Assembly: GCA_963556065.3 (NCBI GenBank)
Contig: CAUVYH020000013.1
Coordinates: 124,001 to 188,000 of the forward strand
DNA length: 64,000 nt
Reading direction: 5' to 3'
Source of the DNA: JBAXTE01 sp963556065
Lineage (GTDB): Bacteria; Bacteroidota; Bacteroidia; Bacteroidales; WCHB1-69
Made by a program: the position numbers and the translations under genes. Under the pieces are notes generated by a model. The model did not search any database, was not told where the DNA came from, and saw only the letters and a program-made list of their open reading frames with translations. Below, in pieces: positions 37,101 to 46,245 of the stretch (the stretch's first letter is position 1; the number at the start of each line of letters is the position of its first letter).

Positions 37101-39687
37101 CAAATTCGGCGAAACTGCAGACCTATTATTTAAACTTCCATTCTCGGGAAAACTCATTGTCACCGTGGAACGCAACGAGGTAATGGATTTCTTTGTCCTC
37201 GATGCCAAGGACAAATCGGCGGCATTAAAACTGCCCATCAAGGAATCGTATGTTCCCAACATGTATGTCACAGCTACAGCCATCCGTTCGCTCACCAGCA
37301 GTGAAATTCCCCTAACAGTGGCACATGGAACTCTACCCATCACGGTGGAGAAGAAAGAGAACAATATGCCGGTAACCATTACGGCTCCCAACCAATCAAA
37401 TTCAAGGACAAAACAATCGGTGGACGTGGTTGCAGAAGCCGGATCGCAGGTTACCATCGCCGTTGTTGACGAAGGCATCCTGCAAATCACCAATTACAAA
37501 ACCCCGGATCCTTACGACTATTTCTATCAGAAAAGAGCCCTTGAAGTGAACAGCTATGATTTATATGCCCGCATATTCCCAGAACTGAAACGCTATGCTT
37601 CGAGTTTTGGCGGCGACTTGGCCATGGACATGAGCAAGCGCATTAATCCGCTCACTAACAAACGCGTAAAACTAATCGCCCTCTGGAGCGGAATTTTAAA
37701 CAATCCTTCGGGAAGAGTCCGTTACACCTTTGATATTCCTCATTTCTCGGGCAGCTTGCGCGTGATGGCAGTGGCATGGAAAGACAAGAAGTTCGGCTCT
37801 GCGGAAGCCAATATTAAAGTAGCCGATCCAATTGTGATCAGCACGGCTCTCCCCCGTTTCCTCAGCCCCGGCGATCAGGTAGAATGTCCGGTAACCCTGA
37901 GCAACACCACTTCTAGAGCCGCTAACGTAACGGTTAAGATCGCCAATAAGGGAGCCATCAATGTGAAAGGTGAAAGCACCAAAACCATTTCCATCCCAGC
38001 CAATTCGGAACGGAGAGTTGAATTCAGCTTATCGGCGGCATATACCATCGGAGAATCCCAGGTTGCGGTTTCCGCCGTTCACGAAGGCAAAACCTATCTC
38101 GAAGAGGTGGATCTGACCATTCGACCGGCAGCCGGTCTGGTAAAAGTTTTTGAAGCAGGAGCCGTTGACGGAGCCACACATACCTTCACGGTAGATGCCG
38201 ACTTCATTGCCGGTTCCTCAACTTCGAAATTGCTGGTAAGCAAATCGCCGATGGTAGAGTTCTCCCGCGATTTAAGCGAACTGCTCCACTATCCTTACGG
38301 ATGCCTCGAACAGACTGTTTCTACGGCATTCCCGTTGCTATACTATCGCGATATCGCTAAAGCCATTCACCAGGACACCAAGAATATGGAATGGAATCCC
38401 GATTACTTGGTTCAGGAAGCCATCTACAAAGTGCAAACACTCCAACAATACAACGGAGGAATGCTCTATTGGACCTCGGGCGGGCAGGTGAACTGGTGGG
38501 CAACCACTTATGCACTTCACTTCTTAATCGAAGCCAAGAAAGCCGGATTTGAAGTAAACCAGCAAGTAATCGACAACGGGTTGAAATATATCGCCCAGGA
38601 AATTAAGGAAAGTAAACCCGAAGAGTATTTTATTTACGATAATTACGGCAGATTGAACCGGGAGAAGATGATGCGCCAGGAGGACTGCTACTCGCTCTTT
38701 GTGCTGGCACTGGGAGGTAAACCCAGCATTTCGCTGATGAACCACTACAAGGAAAACAAAGTGTCGCTTACCGAGGAGAGCAAATATCTGCTTGCCGCCT
38801 CTTTTGCCATGGCCGGCGACAAAACAAATTATCGGTATATCTTGCCCAAAGCTTATGAATATCCGCTGTACAAAAGGGATTTCGACGGCAGTTTCAACTC
38901 GATGATCCGAAATATGGCGCTTGTGCTTTATGTATTGAACGAAACCGAACCGGCAAATCCTCAAATCGCCCAGATTGCCAGAAAGCTCTCCGTGGACGTG
39001 AAGAAATCGAGATGGCTCTCCACGCAGGATCGCTCTTTTGCACTACTGGCATTGGGAAAAATGTCGCGCCAGAACCTGAGCAACAACATCACCGGAACCA
39101 TCACCTGCGGGACGGAATCGGTCGGCAAATACAACAATACGGACTTTATCTCCACCAAGAATCTGAACAACAAACCGATCACCATCACTAAAACGGGGAA
39201 TGGCAAACTGTTCTACTTCTATCAAACCGAGGGCATCAGCAGAACCGGAAATATAGCAGATCAGGATAAATACCTAATGGTCCGCAAGAACTTCTTTGAT
39301 CGCTTTGGCAAACCTATCACCAGCGACGAATTTGAACAGAACGCCCTGATCGTGGTCAAGATTTCCGTGGCCACTTCGGACAAGAGCTCCATCCAAAACG
39401 TGGCAATCACCGATATGCTGCCGGCTTGCTTCGAGATTGAAAACCCAAGACTCACGGCCGACCGGGAATATTTGTGGACTAAAGACCGGGCAATTCCCGA
39501 TTTCCTAGATATGCGAGATGACCGGATCACGATGTTCACCACCGTTACCGGATATATCAAAAACTTCTATTATCTGGTGCGGGTAGTTTCCAAAGGCACG
39601 TACAAAATGGGGCCGGTAAGCGCCGATGCCATGTACGATGGGAATTATTATTCGTATTACGGTTCGAGGAGCGTGAGTGTTAGATAG
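34192..39687 (+). CDS. Alpha-2-macroglobulin family lipoprotein with thioester motif
   Basis: Very large (about 1,830 residues) envelope protein that traps proteases, as in bacterial alpha-2-macroglobulins. The lipobox LVLFSC lies near residue 48 after a hydrophobic segment, so it is predicted to be a lipoprotein in the outer membrane. MG domains run through the first half, a bait-like region precedes IAVVDEGIL, and the thioester motif appears as PYGCLEQTVS near residue 1,385. An alpha-helical toroid follows and the end is beta-rich. The start at 34192 is preferred to 34153 because a likely -7 element lies between. No pbpC partner gene follows. At 5.5 kb without a frame break it contrasts with broken genes elsewhere. 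Confidence 0.93.
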   Translation: MSIINKIAFFKATGIRYAKQLKNGSKAHKITALSFFSIVVLTLVLFSCKTSKISVTDRNFSEQIDQQQNLIFTFNYDIASDSLFNKWDTTQYLNFSPSIRGRFMWKTPRELVFSPESGFQANTDYKATLSPILTNLSKEKKAVKTDPIEFHTPYLQLMNARLFWSLSEAMANTVVVQANLTFNYAVKATELDKRLRIIANDYQVIHHTVTAGESDNIIVEFPAPTNVGDQDFPVKIFVDKGMSCSNSSKVTDYLMEKTANIPARGDLMITGMAPEFVEGQGTIHVFTSQPIITNNLKEIISIKPNVDFTIDGQDNVINLKGDFIEDKTYTIHISSKLTGIFGKPMEQDYEQPVTFSKSKPFIAFTDPGSLYMSSKGEKNLGVRLGNVSKVKVTVFKVFENNIMHYLRNGKQYNYMYDESAIDDENSYSYNYEWPMDENYGKTIYEKNINVGSLPKNLNTYLLNLNLQELEYNSNLKGFYIVKVEDDSRRYLRDAIMVSVSDIGLIVKKGKNDMFIMANSILESKPLAGVRLDFISTNNQKVYSATTNAEGVVTLKDMNKQFPGFEIGMITAHSGEDFNFLNFNDNKVENSRYEVGGKYTNNIDYDVFVYGDRKLYRPGDSVHINTIVRTLEWLNASNIPLKYKILAPNGKQLISFRKETNQQGAAEISFKLPDAALTGVYTLEVYSGNDIMLNSYRFTTEEFMPDRISVKVELSGTQLNSSDRLMVNVDAMNLFGTPATGRKVENELSLSRTVIHPKGFSDYDFSVNVKSSIALENIVRDTKTDDNGRASEIFTMPSFEGIGLLQGKIYSTVFDETGRPVNRVSMFEVATQDIFFGIKYFDTYIGTHQPFTFNMASVNRKGIAVNSSTKVQIIRNEYQNVIQRSGSNYQYNSNKREIVVLNKTVSFVGGRGQISYTPTHSGEYEIRIYSTKGDGYVSRTFYSYGSNDTDFSSFNVDKDGEVLIEKDKESYKFGETADLLFKLPFSGKLIVTVERNEVMDFFVLDAKDKSAALKLPIKESYVPNMYVTATAIRSLTSSEIPLTVAHGTLPITVEKKENNMPVTITAPNQSNSRTKQSVDVVAEAGSQVTIAVVDEGILQITNYKTPDPYDYFYQKRALEVNSYDLYARIFPELKRYASSFGGDLAMDMSKRINPLTNKRVKLIALWSGILNNPSGRVRYTFDIPHFSGSLRVMAVAWKDKKFGSAEANIKVADPIVISTALPRFLSPGDQVECPVTLSNTTSRAANVTVKIANKGAINVKGESTKTISIPANSERRVEFSLSAAYTIGESQVAVSAVHEGKTYLEEVDLTIRPAAGLVKVFEAGAVDGATHTFTVDADFIAGSSTSKLLVSKSPMVEFSRDLSELLHYPYGCLEQTVSTAFPLLYYRDIAKAIHQDTKNMEWNPDYLVQEAIYKVQTLQQYNGGMLYWTSGGQVNWWATTYALHFLIEAKKAGFEVNQQVIDNGLKYIAQEIKESKPEEYFIYDNYGRLNREKMMRQEDCYSLFVLALGGKPSISLMNHYKENKVSLTEESKYLLAASFAMAGDKTNYRYILPKAYEYPLYKRDFDGSFNSMIRNMALVLYVLNETEPANPQIAQIARKLSVDVKKSRWLSTQDRSFALLALGKMSRQNLSNNITGTITCGTESVGKYNNTDFISTKNLNNKPITITKTGNGKLFYFYQTEGISRTGNIADQDKYLMVRKNFFDRFGKPITSDEFEQNALIVVKISVATSDKSSIQNVAITDMLPACFEIENPRLTADREYLWTKDRAIPDFLDMRDDRITMFTTVTGYIKNFYYLVRVVSKGTYKMGPVSADAMYDGNYYSYYGSRSVSVR

Positions 39688-39696
39688 ACGGGGTTG

Positions 39697-39739
39697 GAGT
39701 GCGAAGTTGCAATCCCGATAAATATCGGGATCGCACAAC
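39697..39739. repeat. REP-like nested palindrome
   Basis: ATCCCGAT-AAAT-ATCGGGAT (39712-39731) forms the inner stem. An outer interrupted pairing of GTTG...TGCG with CGCACAAC surrounds it. The words GGAGTGCGA and GCGAAGTT recur in the palindromes at 7823 and 40177. Confidence 0.6.
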
Positions 39740-39766
39740 GGTTTTAGAGCTACGCAGTATTATACT
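39740..39766 (+). repeat. Imperfect direct repeat, copy 1
   Basis: GGTTTTAGAGCTACGCAGT followed by a T/A-rich tail recurs with a few changes at 40135-40161. The two copies bracket about 370 bases of gene-free sequence. Confidence 0.65.
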
Positions 39767-39771
39767 TTTCT

Positions 39772-39833
39772 CTAGGCTTTTTGCTTTTCAATGATACTTT
39801 TGTCATTGCCACAAAAGTATCCAAAAAGTCTAG
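39772..39833. repeat. Long interrupted hairpin
   Basis: CTAGGCTTTTTG (39772-39783) pairs with CAAAAAGTCTAG (39822-39833, one G-U pair). GATACTTTTG (39793-39802) pairs with CAAAAGTATC (39812-39821). A nine-base bulge lies on the 5' arm. It may terminate the upstream lipoprotein transcript or belong to a dispersed repeat. Open frames across 39781-40118 are not credible as genes. Confidence 0.65.
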
Positions 39834-40134
39834 GAGGAGCGAATGCGGAGCTTTTCATTGGATTTCAAAACAAAAGCAATGCTTTAGCAAGGTAGTGCCT
39901 GCTTGCAGCGAGACAGACGTAAACGCCCTTGCTGCATTGCTAATTATTTTGAAATCGTTTGCTTATCAATCCTCGCTCGCTCCTCCCCGTCCCGAAAAAA
40001 CAGAAATCTACGATTTCATTTTTTTTCGAGGATTCACGAAAAACTACCAAATTGCTATCATCTGAATAATTGCTTCAAACTAGCAATTTGTTGTTTTTCG
40101 GAAGCTCACCCGCGGTGATTTTAGAAGTTTGAGA

Positions 40135-40161
40135 GGTTTTAGGGCTACGCAGTGTTTTTAC
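40135..40161 (+). repeat. Imperfect direct repeat, copy 2
   Basis: GGTTTTAGGGCTACGCAGTG and following bases repeat the segment at 39740-39766. It is followed after 16 bases by the palindrome at 40177. Confidence 0.65.
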
Positions 40162-40176
40162 TATTCAAAGTCTTAA

Positions 40177-40205
40177 ATAGTGCGAAGTTTACAACTTCGC
40201 ACTAT
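40177..40205. repeat. REP-like perfect palindrome
   Basis: ATAGTGCGAAGTT (40177-40189) pairs perfectly with AACTTCGCACTAT (40193-40205) around TAC. It lies just downstream of the minus-strand GIY-YIG gene end, so it can also end that transcript. Confidence 0.8.
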
Positions 40206-40232
40206 GGTCCTTTTTCGTATGACAAAATGATG

Positions 40233-40595
40233 TCACCGTTTTCGTTTCCAGTTGTATCCTTTGTTGTCAAAGGGTTGCAACGACTCTATAATCAGTATTT
40301 CCAGCGCCTTTACCTCCTTGTTGTAATCGAGGTTTTTGGAATCATCAGGTTTAACCTCATCCAAAACTTCATACACAAAATTGTCCGCTCCCAATTGGTT
40401 CCAGTCCTTTTGTAGTTGCTCTACTAAATGTGATCCGGCATTCAATTGGAATTTTTGTGAACGCCATGCAGCATTCAAATCCAAGCTGCTGCCGATATAT
40501 ATTTTTCCACTCACGAGGTTCCGTATTTGAAATACGCCCATGGGAAATTTCATCTGCTTATACTCTTCTTTCAGTTCTTTTCGACTTTTCATCAC
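40233..40595 (-). CDS. GIY-YIG nuclease family protein
   Basis: The 120-residue protein has the GIY-YIG core MGVFQIRNLVSGKIYIGSS near residue 18, here as GVF-YIG, and a conserved downstream ALEILIIESLQPF with the metal-binding glutamate. Small single-domain members of this family are frequent in Bacteroidota, with unproven roles in DNA processing. It directly follows the TetR gene on the same strand and may be co-transcribed with it. Confidence 0.8.
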   Translation of the reverse strand: MMKSRKELKEEYKQMKFPMGVFQIRNLVSGKIYIGSSLDLNAAWRSQKFQLNAGSHLVEQLQKDWNQLGADNFVYEVLDEVKPDDSKNLDYNKEVKALEILIIESLQPFDNKGYNWKRKR

Positions 40596-41204
40596 CTAAT
40601 TATCAAAAATTAGCACCAATTGATTATCCAAGTTCGATTGAAATTCAGCATACGATGATGGCTGAAGCCGGTTCATATAAAACAGCAACATTCCGGCACT
40701 AATATAATTAAGTCGCTTTTGAATAGATTCTATTTGTTGCTCCGAATACTTTCCTTGGCTTCTCACGGCATTCCAATCGCTGTCGCACAAGTAGTTCAAA
40801 AAAGAATAGATTGCAAGCCCCATTTGCTGTGGATTTCCTATCGACCCGAGTTTTTCCACAAAAAACAAGTCAAAAATACCCGGGTACTCCATAAAATAAT
40901 TCACATACGCCTTGGTTATGGCTTTTATCCGTGGAATCCCGGCAGGTTTTGCCCCCACTTTATCCATCACAAATGTCTCGCATTCCTCCTGAAAGATTTT
41001 TACACATTCGAAAATCAGTACTTTTACATCTTTGAAATAATTATACAAAGTTGCAAACGAGTATCCCGCCTGATCCGCAATATTACGAACACTTACACTC
41101 CTCACTCCCTCCGATTGAATCAACGATTTTGTAGCTTCAATAAAATACCCCCGCATCCGTTGCTCCTGAATCTCTTTCTTTTCAATTTTCTCCATTTTTA
41201 TCAC
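40596..41204 (-). CDS. TetR/AcrR-family transcriptional regulator
   Basis: The 202-residue repressor-type protein has an N-terminal TetR DNA-binding domain; VRNIADQAGYSFATLYNYFKDVKVLIFECV near residues 40-70 is the helix-turn-helix. The C-terminal helical part should bind a ligand and dimerise. Its stop abuts the GIY-YIG gene. It is divergent from the helicase gene (134-base gap), which or whose neighbours it may regulate; the target is unknown. Start ATG at 41204; a second ATG (MEKIEKK) lies three codons downstream. Confidence 0.92.
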   Translation of the reverse strand: MIKMEKIEKKEIQEQRMRGYFIEATKSLIQSEGVRSVSVRNIADQAGYSFATLYNYFKDVKVLIFECVKIFQEECETFVMDKVGAKPAGIPRIKAITKAYVNYFMEYPGIFDLFFVEKLGSIGNPQQMGLAIYSFLNYLCDSDWNAVRSQGKYSEQQIESIQKRLNYISAGMLLFYMNRLQPSSYAEFQSNLDNQLVLIFDN

Positions 41205-41337
41205 TGTTTATTATTTTAACACTGCAAAGATAATGAACATTGTTCAATAATCAAAATAAAAACAAATTATCTTACAAATATTATCCTAAAAATCATCTGC
41301 TTTTGATTAACTTTGCAAAAAAGTAGAATTGTAAATT

Positions 41338-43683
41338 GTGTCAACAGAAGATACTCACATCATCGTTACTGAGACGGCAAAATTAGCTGCATCATTTATC
41401 AACCAGACTTCGAAGAACATCTTTCTGACCGGAAAAGCTGGTACGGGGAAAACTACATTTTTAAAAGAACTTCATAAATACACATTTAAGCAAACAGTTG
41501 TAGTTGCACCCACCGGAATAGCCGCTATCAACGCCGGAGGAGCCACCATCCACTCATTTTTCCAGCTTCCGTTCGGCAGTTTTGTTCCCCAACCCATCAG
41601 CTACAGTCAGGACATCAACTCGAAAGTAACCGATCCTGTGAAACTTATCAAGAACCTGCAAATTAGAAGTCGTAAGCGAGAGATTATCCGTAAGATGGAG
41701 TTGCTCGTGATTGACGAAGTAAGCATGCTGCGTGCCGACCTTCTTGATGCTATTGATACTGTGATGCGACATATCCGTGGAAAACACTACACTCCGTTTG
41801 GTGGTGTACAAGTACTGTTTATCGGCGATATGTACCAGCTTCCGCCCGTGGTAAAAGATCAGGAATGGTCATTTTTGAGACCTTTCTATAAATCGCAATT
41901 CTTCTTCGACGCTCTGGCTTTGCAAACAGAAAAACCGATTTTTATCGAGCTGGATAAAATTTTCCGTCAAGATAACCTTGAATTCATTTCATTACTCAAC
42001 CATCTGCGTACCAACGATATCAGCGAACAGGATATACAACTGCTCAATACTAAATACCAGCCCGATTACGAAGCCGATATCAACGAAAATATCATCACGG
42101 TAACTACCCATAACTACAAGGCCGATGAAAAGAACAAGAAATTTCTGGATTCACTAGACGAACAAGAATTCACTTACCAGGCCAAGGTTAACGGTGATTT
42201 CGGCGAACACCTCTATCCTATCGAAAAAGAGATGACATTGAAAAAAGGAGCTCAAATTATGTTTATCAAGAATGACCCTTCGGGAGAGATGAAGTTTTTC
42301 AACGGAAAACTCGGTAGAATAGAGCGACTTACCTCGGATGAAATCTATGTAATGATTGATGGAAACACCGAAGAAACCAAGCTGGATCGGTACATTTGGG
42401 AAAATATACGCTATACCATCAACAAAGAAAAAAACGAGATAGAAGAAGAGCAAATCGGCACATTCAGCCACTTTCCGATCAAATTGGCGTGGGCCATCAC
42501 GGTACATAAAAGCCAGGGACTAACATTCGACAGAGCCATTTTGGACATCTCCGATTCTTTTGCTCCCGGGCAGGTTTATGTGGCACTTTCGCGACTTCGC
42601 TCATTGGATGGTTTGATTTTAAAAACAAAAATAAGATATCAAAACTTATCTATAGATGAACGGGTTTTGGATTTCGATCTTGCCAATAATTGCAAGGAAG
42701 AACTTCCCGAAAAGCTCAATAATGCATCCATCGATTACTATCGCGACAAAGCCATCGAAACATTCACCTTCGATCCCATTGTAAGAACTTATATTGACTT
42801 GGTTAACCACCTCAATTCCGATTCGCCTTTGCTCAACAAACAGGAATATCTGGAATGGGTTCTTGCCCAACAATCTGAATTCGCTAAAAGCAGCGCCATA
42901 AGCAATTCTTTTATCCGCGAATTGGTTAAGATTCATCAATCGGAACAAAGCACACCCGAAACCATTATTTCAAGGGCAAATGCGGCTAAAGGTTATTTCC
43001 TGCCGGTATTGAAGGGTTTTTACCAAAACACGCAATCATATCTTACCAATTTTAAAGTGATTGAAGATGCCACGGATTATATTGACAAGGTTGCCGAACT
43101 GGAACTCCTGATTTACGAGCAATACAGAGCTCTACTAATTATCGACTACATTCTTAATTCAGCTTTATCTCATCAATTGATTAACAAAGAAACCATTCGC
43201 ATACTGCAAAAAGATGATGAACGAGAAATCTATCTAAATCAACTCAAAAAACTGCAACACAAACTTCAATATGGGAATTTTGACTTTGATAACGAAAATA
43301 AACCCAAATCAAAAAAGGCCAAAAAGAGTAGAAAAAAAGAATTTGACATAGAAAAACCCATTAAGATTCCTTCGCGGGAGATCTCCTTTCAGTTGTTTGA
43401 AGCAGGAAAAACTATTGAAGATATCGCCAAACAGCGGGAATGCACTCCTCAAACCGTGCTCAATCATCTAGTCTGGCATGTTAAGGAAGGGCTTTTGCCC
43501 CAGACTGCACTTTTAAGTCAGGACTCCATCGATGATATTGTGAAGGCATCCACGATGCTAAGCACACAGACGCTCGGCCCCATTTATGAGCTTTTCCAAG
43601 GCAAGTACAGTTATGATGAAATACGTATTGCGCTAATCGGAGTCGAAATTCAGGCAGAAAAAAATCACGTTAATGAAGGATAA
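41338..43683 (+). CDS. PIF1-like superfamily 1 helicase with C-terminal helix-turn-helix
   Basis: The 781-residue ATPase starts at GTG 41338. Walker A is LTGKAGTGKTTFL near residue 33, VVVAPTGIAAINAGGATIHSFF is motif Ia, LLVIDEVSML is Walker B, and ITVHKSQGLTFDRAILD with VYVALSRLRSLDGL is motifs V and VI, diagnostic for PIF1/RecD-like helicases. A lysine-rich linker precedes SFQLFEAGKTIEDIAKQRECTPQTVLNHL, an HTH_40-type domain also found at the C terminus of RecQ helicases. It probably unwinds DNA during repair or replication. The last 11 bases overlap the next gene. Confidence 0.9.
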   Translation: MSTEDTHIIVTETAKLAASFINQTSKNIFLTGKAGTGKTTFLKELHKYTFKQTVVVAPTGIAAINAGGATIHSFFQLPFGSFVPQPISYSQDINSKVTDPVKLIKNLQIRSRKREIIRKMELLVIDEVSMLRADLLDAIDTVMRHIRGKHYTPFGGVQVLFIGDMYQLPPVVKDQEWSFLRPFYKSQFFFDALALQTEKPIFIELDKIFRQDNLEFISLLNHLRTNDISEQDIQLLNTKYQPDYEADINENIITVTTHNYKADEKNKKFLDSLDEQEFTYQAKVNGDFGEHLYPIEKEMTLKKGAQIMFIKNDPSGEMKFFNGKLGRIERLTSDEIYVMIDGNTEETKLDRYIWENIRYTINKEKNEIEEEQIGTFSHFPIKLAWAITVHKSQGLTFDRAILDISDSFAPGQVYVALSRLRSLDGLILKTKIRYQNLSIDERVLDFDLANNCKEELPEKLNNASIDYYRDKAIETFTFDPIVRTYIDLVNHLNSDSPLLNKQEYLEWVLAQQSEFAKSSAISNSFIRELVKIHQSEQSTPETIISRANAAKGYFLPVLKGFYQNTQSYLTNFKVIEDATDYIDKVAELELLIYEQYRALLIIDYILNSALSHQLINKETIRILQKDDEREIYLNQLKKLQHKLQYGNFDFDNENKPKSKKAKKSRKKEFDIEKPIKIPSREISFQLFEAGKTIEDIAKQRECTPQTVLNHLVWHVKEGLLPQTALLSQDSIDDIVKASTMLSTQTLGPIYELFQGKYSYDEIRIALIGVEIQAEKNHVNEG

Positions 43684-43945
43684 AGAAACAACTGTTACCC
43701 AACATTTATGTCGTCCCGATTGTGGTGCTTGTTGCATCGCCCCTTCCATATCATCCTCGATTCCCGGAATGGAAGGCGGAAAACCCGCCGGAAAACGTTG
43801 CATCCAGCTCACCGACGACCTGCTCTGCAAGTTAATTGATTCCCCGCTCCGTCCCCAGGTTTGCAAAGGTTTTTCTTTCGACCCGTTGATTTGTGGAAAC
43901 AATCAACAAGAGGCGATAAAAATAATGGAAGAGCTGGAAAAATAG
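43673..43945 (+). CDS. YkgJ-like cysteine-cluster protein
   Basis: The 90-residue protein has CRPDCGACC near residue 13 and further cysteines in KRCIQL, LLCKL and QVCKGF. This is the CxxxCxxCC pattern of the YkgJ family (putative Fe-S or zinc cluster, function unknown). It overlaps the helicase stop by 11 bases, which indicates translational coupling. Confidence 0.85.
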   Translation: MKDKETTVTQHLCRPDCGACCIAPSISSSIPGMEGGKPAGKRCIQLTDDLLCKLIDSPLRPQVCKGFSFDPLICGNNQQEAIKIMEELEK

Positions 43946-44100
43946 CCAATGGTTAGCAATCACTTTTCAGTTTTTTTCTTAAAACATCATGCCCGGTGGA
44001 ATATTAGAAAAAAATTCAATATTTTATTTGGAATCCTTCCCCATTCCAATCGATATCTAAAGCCGACAAATAATAAATTAGGGTTCGACAGCGACCATCT

Positions 44101-46197
44101 TTACCGTAAAAGCAATACATAGCCAATATACTCATGTTCAATATCACACAAATCTTTTACTTTTATATGATACACAAATGAGCCGCTTTGACAAAGAATA
44201 TTTCCCGAAACATATCCATCCCAAAAACGATCAATTTTGTTTGTTTTAAAAATCGGCTCTCCCCATCGGGAATATATCTCGAGCAGGTAATCTTTTTCGG
44301 ATCCTCCCGAGATTACCGGTCCAAACAAATCATTGTGTTCATCGCTATTCGGGGTAAATGTATTGGGAATATAAATAAAGAAATCCTCTACAACATTCAC
44401 ATATTTGATAACGGTATCCACGCACAGATTACCGGAAGAAACCACAAGCATAACCGGAAAGTGTCCTAAAGTCGAGTACCTATGCCAAGGAGAGTCGTCA
44501 ACAGAACTGGTGCCATCCGCGAAATTCCAAGAAGCAGTAGTGTAAGCCTGACTTTGGTTTATAAAATGAAAATTGGCTTGTTCCAAAAAAGCTGTAGTCG
44601 GTATCGTTGAAAAATCAGCAACAGGATAGGGCTCTCCCAACACATCGGCAGATAGCGTCTGAGCACAATTAACAGCATCATAAACCGTCACGGAATAATT
44701 ACCGGCATGGATATTTTGCAGATAAGGTGCATTTGTAGCAGATGGAGTTGACCATTGATAATGATATGGAGGAACACCACCATCTCCGTGAATAAAAACA
44801 GCACCATCGGCATAAGAACACTTTTCATCTCTGACACTGTCGATAAATGCAGAAAATGGAGGATTTTGAAATAATTCTACTGAACCGACTGTAGAACATC
44901 CATAATTGTCTGAAACAGTAACGGAATAAGCTCCGGCAGACAAATGATTTGCAATAGAATCGGTCGTTCCATTCGACCAAATGAATGAGAACGGAGGTGT
45001 GCCGGATGCAGTATGAGCCTTAATCCAACCGCTTTCATCTCCGAAACAATCGATATCATGTTTTTCCAATGTGCTTTGAATAGCTCCGCTTCCAGTAGAA
45101 ATGCTCACAGAAGCAGAATCCACACAACCAAGGTGATCGGTAACCGTCACATAATAAGTACCTTCGTTGAGCCCATTGATTGGAGAACCCGATTGACCAT
45201 TCGACCATTGATAATTAAACGGCGATTGTCCGTTAATAACCGTACATGTTGCAGTTCCGTTAGGATTGCATATCGCCGGAGTGGAGGAAACTTGAAGTGT
45301 AATTCCGGTTATGGTAAAAGGTAAGGTGTCGGGTGCAGCAGCATTTCCGCACAAATCATTCACTGAACCTGCTAATATAAGTTCATAGCTCCCTTTTTGC
45401 AGCGATTGATTGGCTCGAATTCTAAAAAAACGCTCCTGTGTTCCACCCGAAGCACATGCCGAGCCTGTCACTGAAATCAGGGGAATGTTTCCATCGGGTC
45501 CGGTCAATTGAAAATCGGACAGGCTAACGGAATTGCACATTACATATTCCGAAAATTGAATTAACACGGAAGAATCTCCGCACAGTGGGTTATTTATAGG
45601 CAATACATGGGGAGGAACATTGTCGAAGATAGCTGCAGATGAGCCATTAAAGTTCAAGGAGTACCCCGAACTTGATTGCGACCAATTGCAAATTAGCATA
45701 GCATAGGTATTTCCGGCTACTACCGGAATATCGGAATTCCATGCCGGGCCATTGTCTGTTCCAGGTCCGTTTGAATTTCCATAGCCCAGCGTTGAATTAG
45801 CTCCTGTTGATCCATTACTACCACTGTAATCTCCATAAGAATTGCAGCTTACACAAAGTGAAGCGTTAGTGTAAATTTCGGAGCAATTGGCATTGGTAAG
45901 ATTAAACACCGCCCAGTCATAATCGTTGGAATAGGTGTTTGGAGTAATCGAAAATCGAAAATATCCGGATGTTTGAGCGGTAAAAGTGTACCATACCGAA
46001 TAATATTCTTCATCAAGACAAGAAATTGCATCGTTAATTTCCGAATGATAGTTGCCATCACCATAATGTATGGTTGACTCTGAATATTGATTTTGACAGA
46101 TCGGAATAGCTCCCAAACAATCCTGCACTGTCGGCGGTTGGGCAATAGCACAATTTTGCAGGATAATAAACAAAGCCGTGCCGATTTTTTTCTTCAT
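44101..46197 (-). CDS. Surface protein with SprB-like repeats and T9SS type B (CHU_C) sorting domain
   Basis: The 698-residue protein has a signal peptide (GTALFIILQNCAIAQPP). An N-terminal domain with SEIYTNASLCVS-type sequence is followed by a bacterial Ig-like region and several SprB-type repeats of the form YSVTVSDNYGCS (near residues 350, 435 and 510). A PKD domain has ASWNFADGTSSVDDSPWH near 560. The end, IPNTFTPNSDEHNDLFGP...FWDGYVSGNILCQSG, is the gliding-motility-associated CHU_C type B sorting domain. It is likely exported by T9SS and attached to the surface. The frame is intact. Confidence 0.9.
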   Translation of the reverse strand: MKKKIGTALFIILQNCAIAQPPTVQDCLGAIPICQNQYSESTIHYGDGNYHSEINDAISCLDEEYYSVWYTFTAQTSGYFRFSITPNTYSNDYDWAVFNLTNANCSEIYTNASLCVSCNSYGDYSGSNGSTGANSTLGYGNSNGPGTDNGPAWNSDIPVVAGNTYAMLICNWSQSSSGYSLNFNGSSAAIFDNVPPHVLPINNPLCGDSSVLIQFSEYVMCNSVSLSDFQLTGPDGNIPLISVTGSACASGGTQERFFRIRANQSLQKGSYELILAGSVNDLCGNAAAPDTLPFTITGITLQVSSTPAICNPNGTATCTVINGQSPFNYQWSNGQSGSPINGLNEGTYYVTVTDHLGCVDSASVSISTGSGAIQSTLEKHDIDCFGDESGWIKAHTASGTPPFSFIWSNGTTDSIANHLSAGAYSVTVSDNYGCSTVGSVELFQNPPFSAFIDSVRDEKCSYADGAVFIHGDGGVPPYHYQWSTPSATNAPYLQNIHAGNYSVTVYDAVNCAQTLSADVLGEPYPVADFSTIPTTAFLEQANFHFINQSQAYTTASWNFADGTSSVDDSPWHRYSTLGHFPVMLVVSSGNLCVDTVIKYVNVVEDFFIYIPNTFTPNSDEHNDLFGPVISGGSEKDYLLEIYSRWGEPIFKTNKIDRFWDGYVSGNILCQSGSFVYHIKVKDLCDIEHEYIGYVLLLR

Positions 46198-46245
46198 GCT
46201 TAATCAATATAATAAAATTTCAAAATTGAGTAATCAATAAAAAAA

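Noticed and set aside
39781..40118. Two overlapping plus-strand frames (94 and 71 codons).
   Set aside because: They run through hairpins and direct repeats, and the composition is not gene-like.
40336..41219. Plus-strand frames of 64-166 codons opposite the GIY-YIG and TetR genes.
   Set aside because: They are antisense to genes with clear domains.
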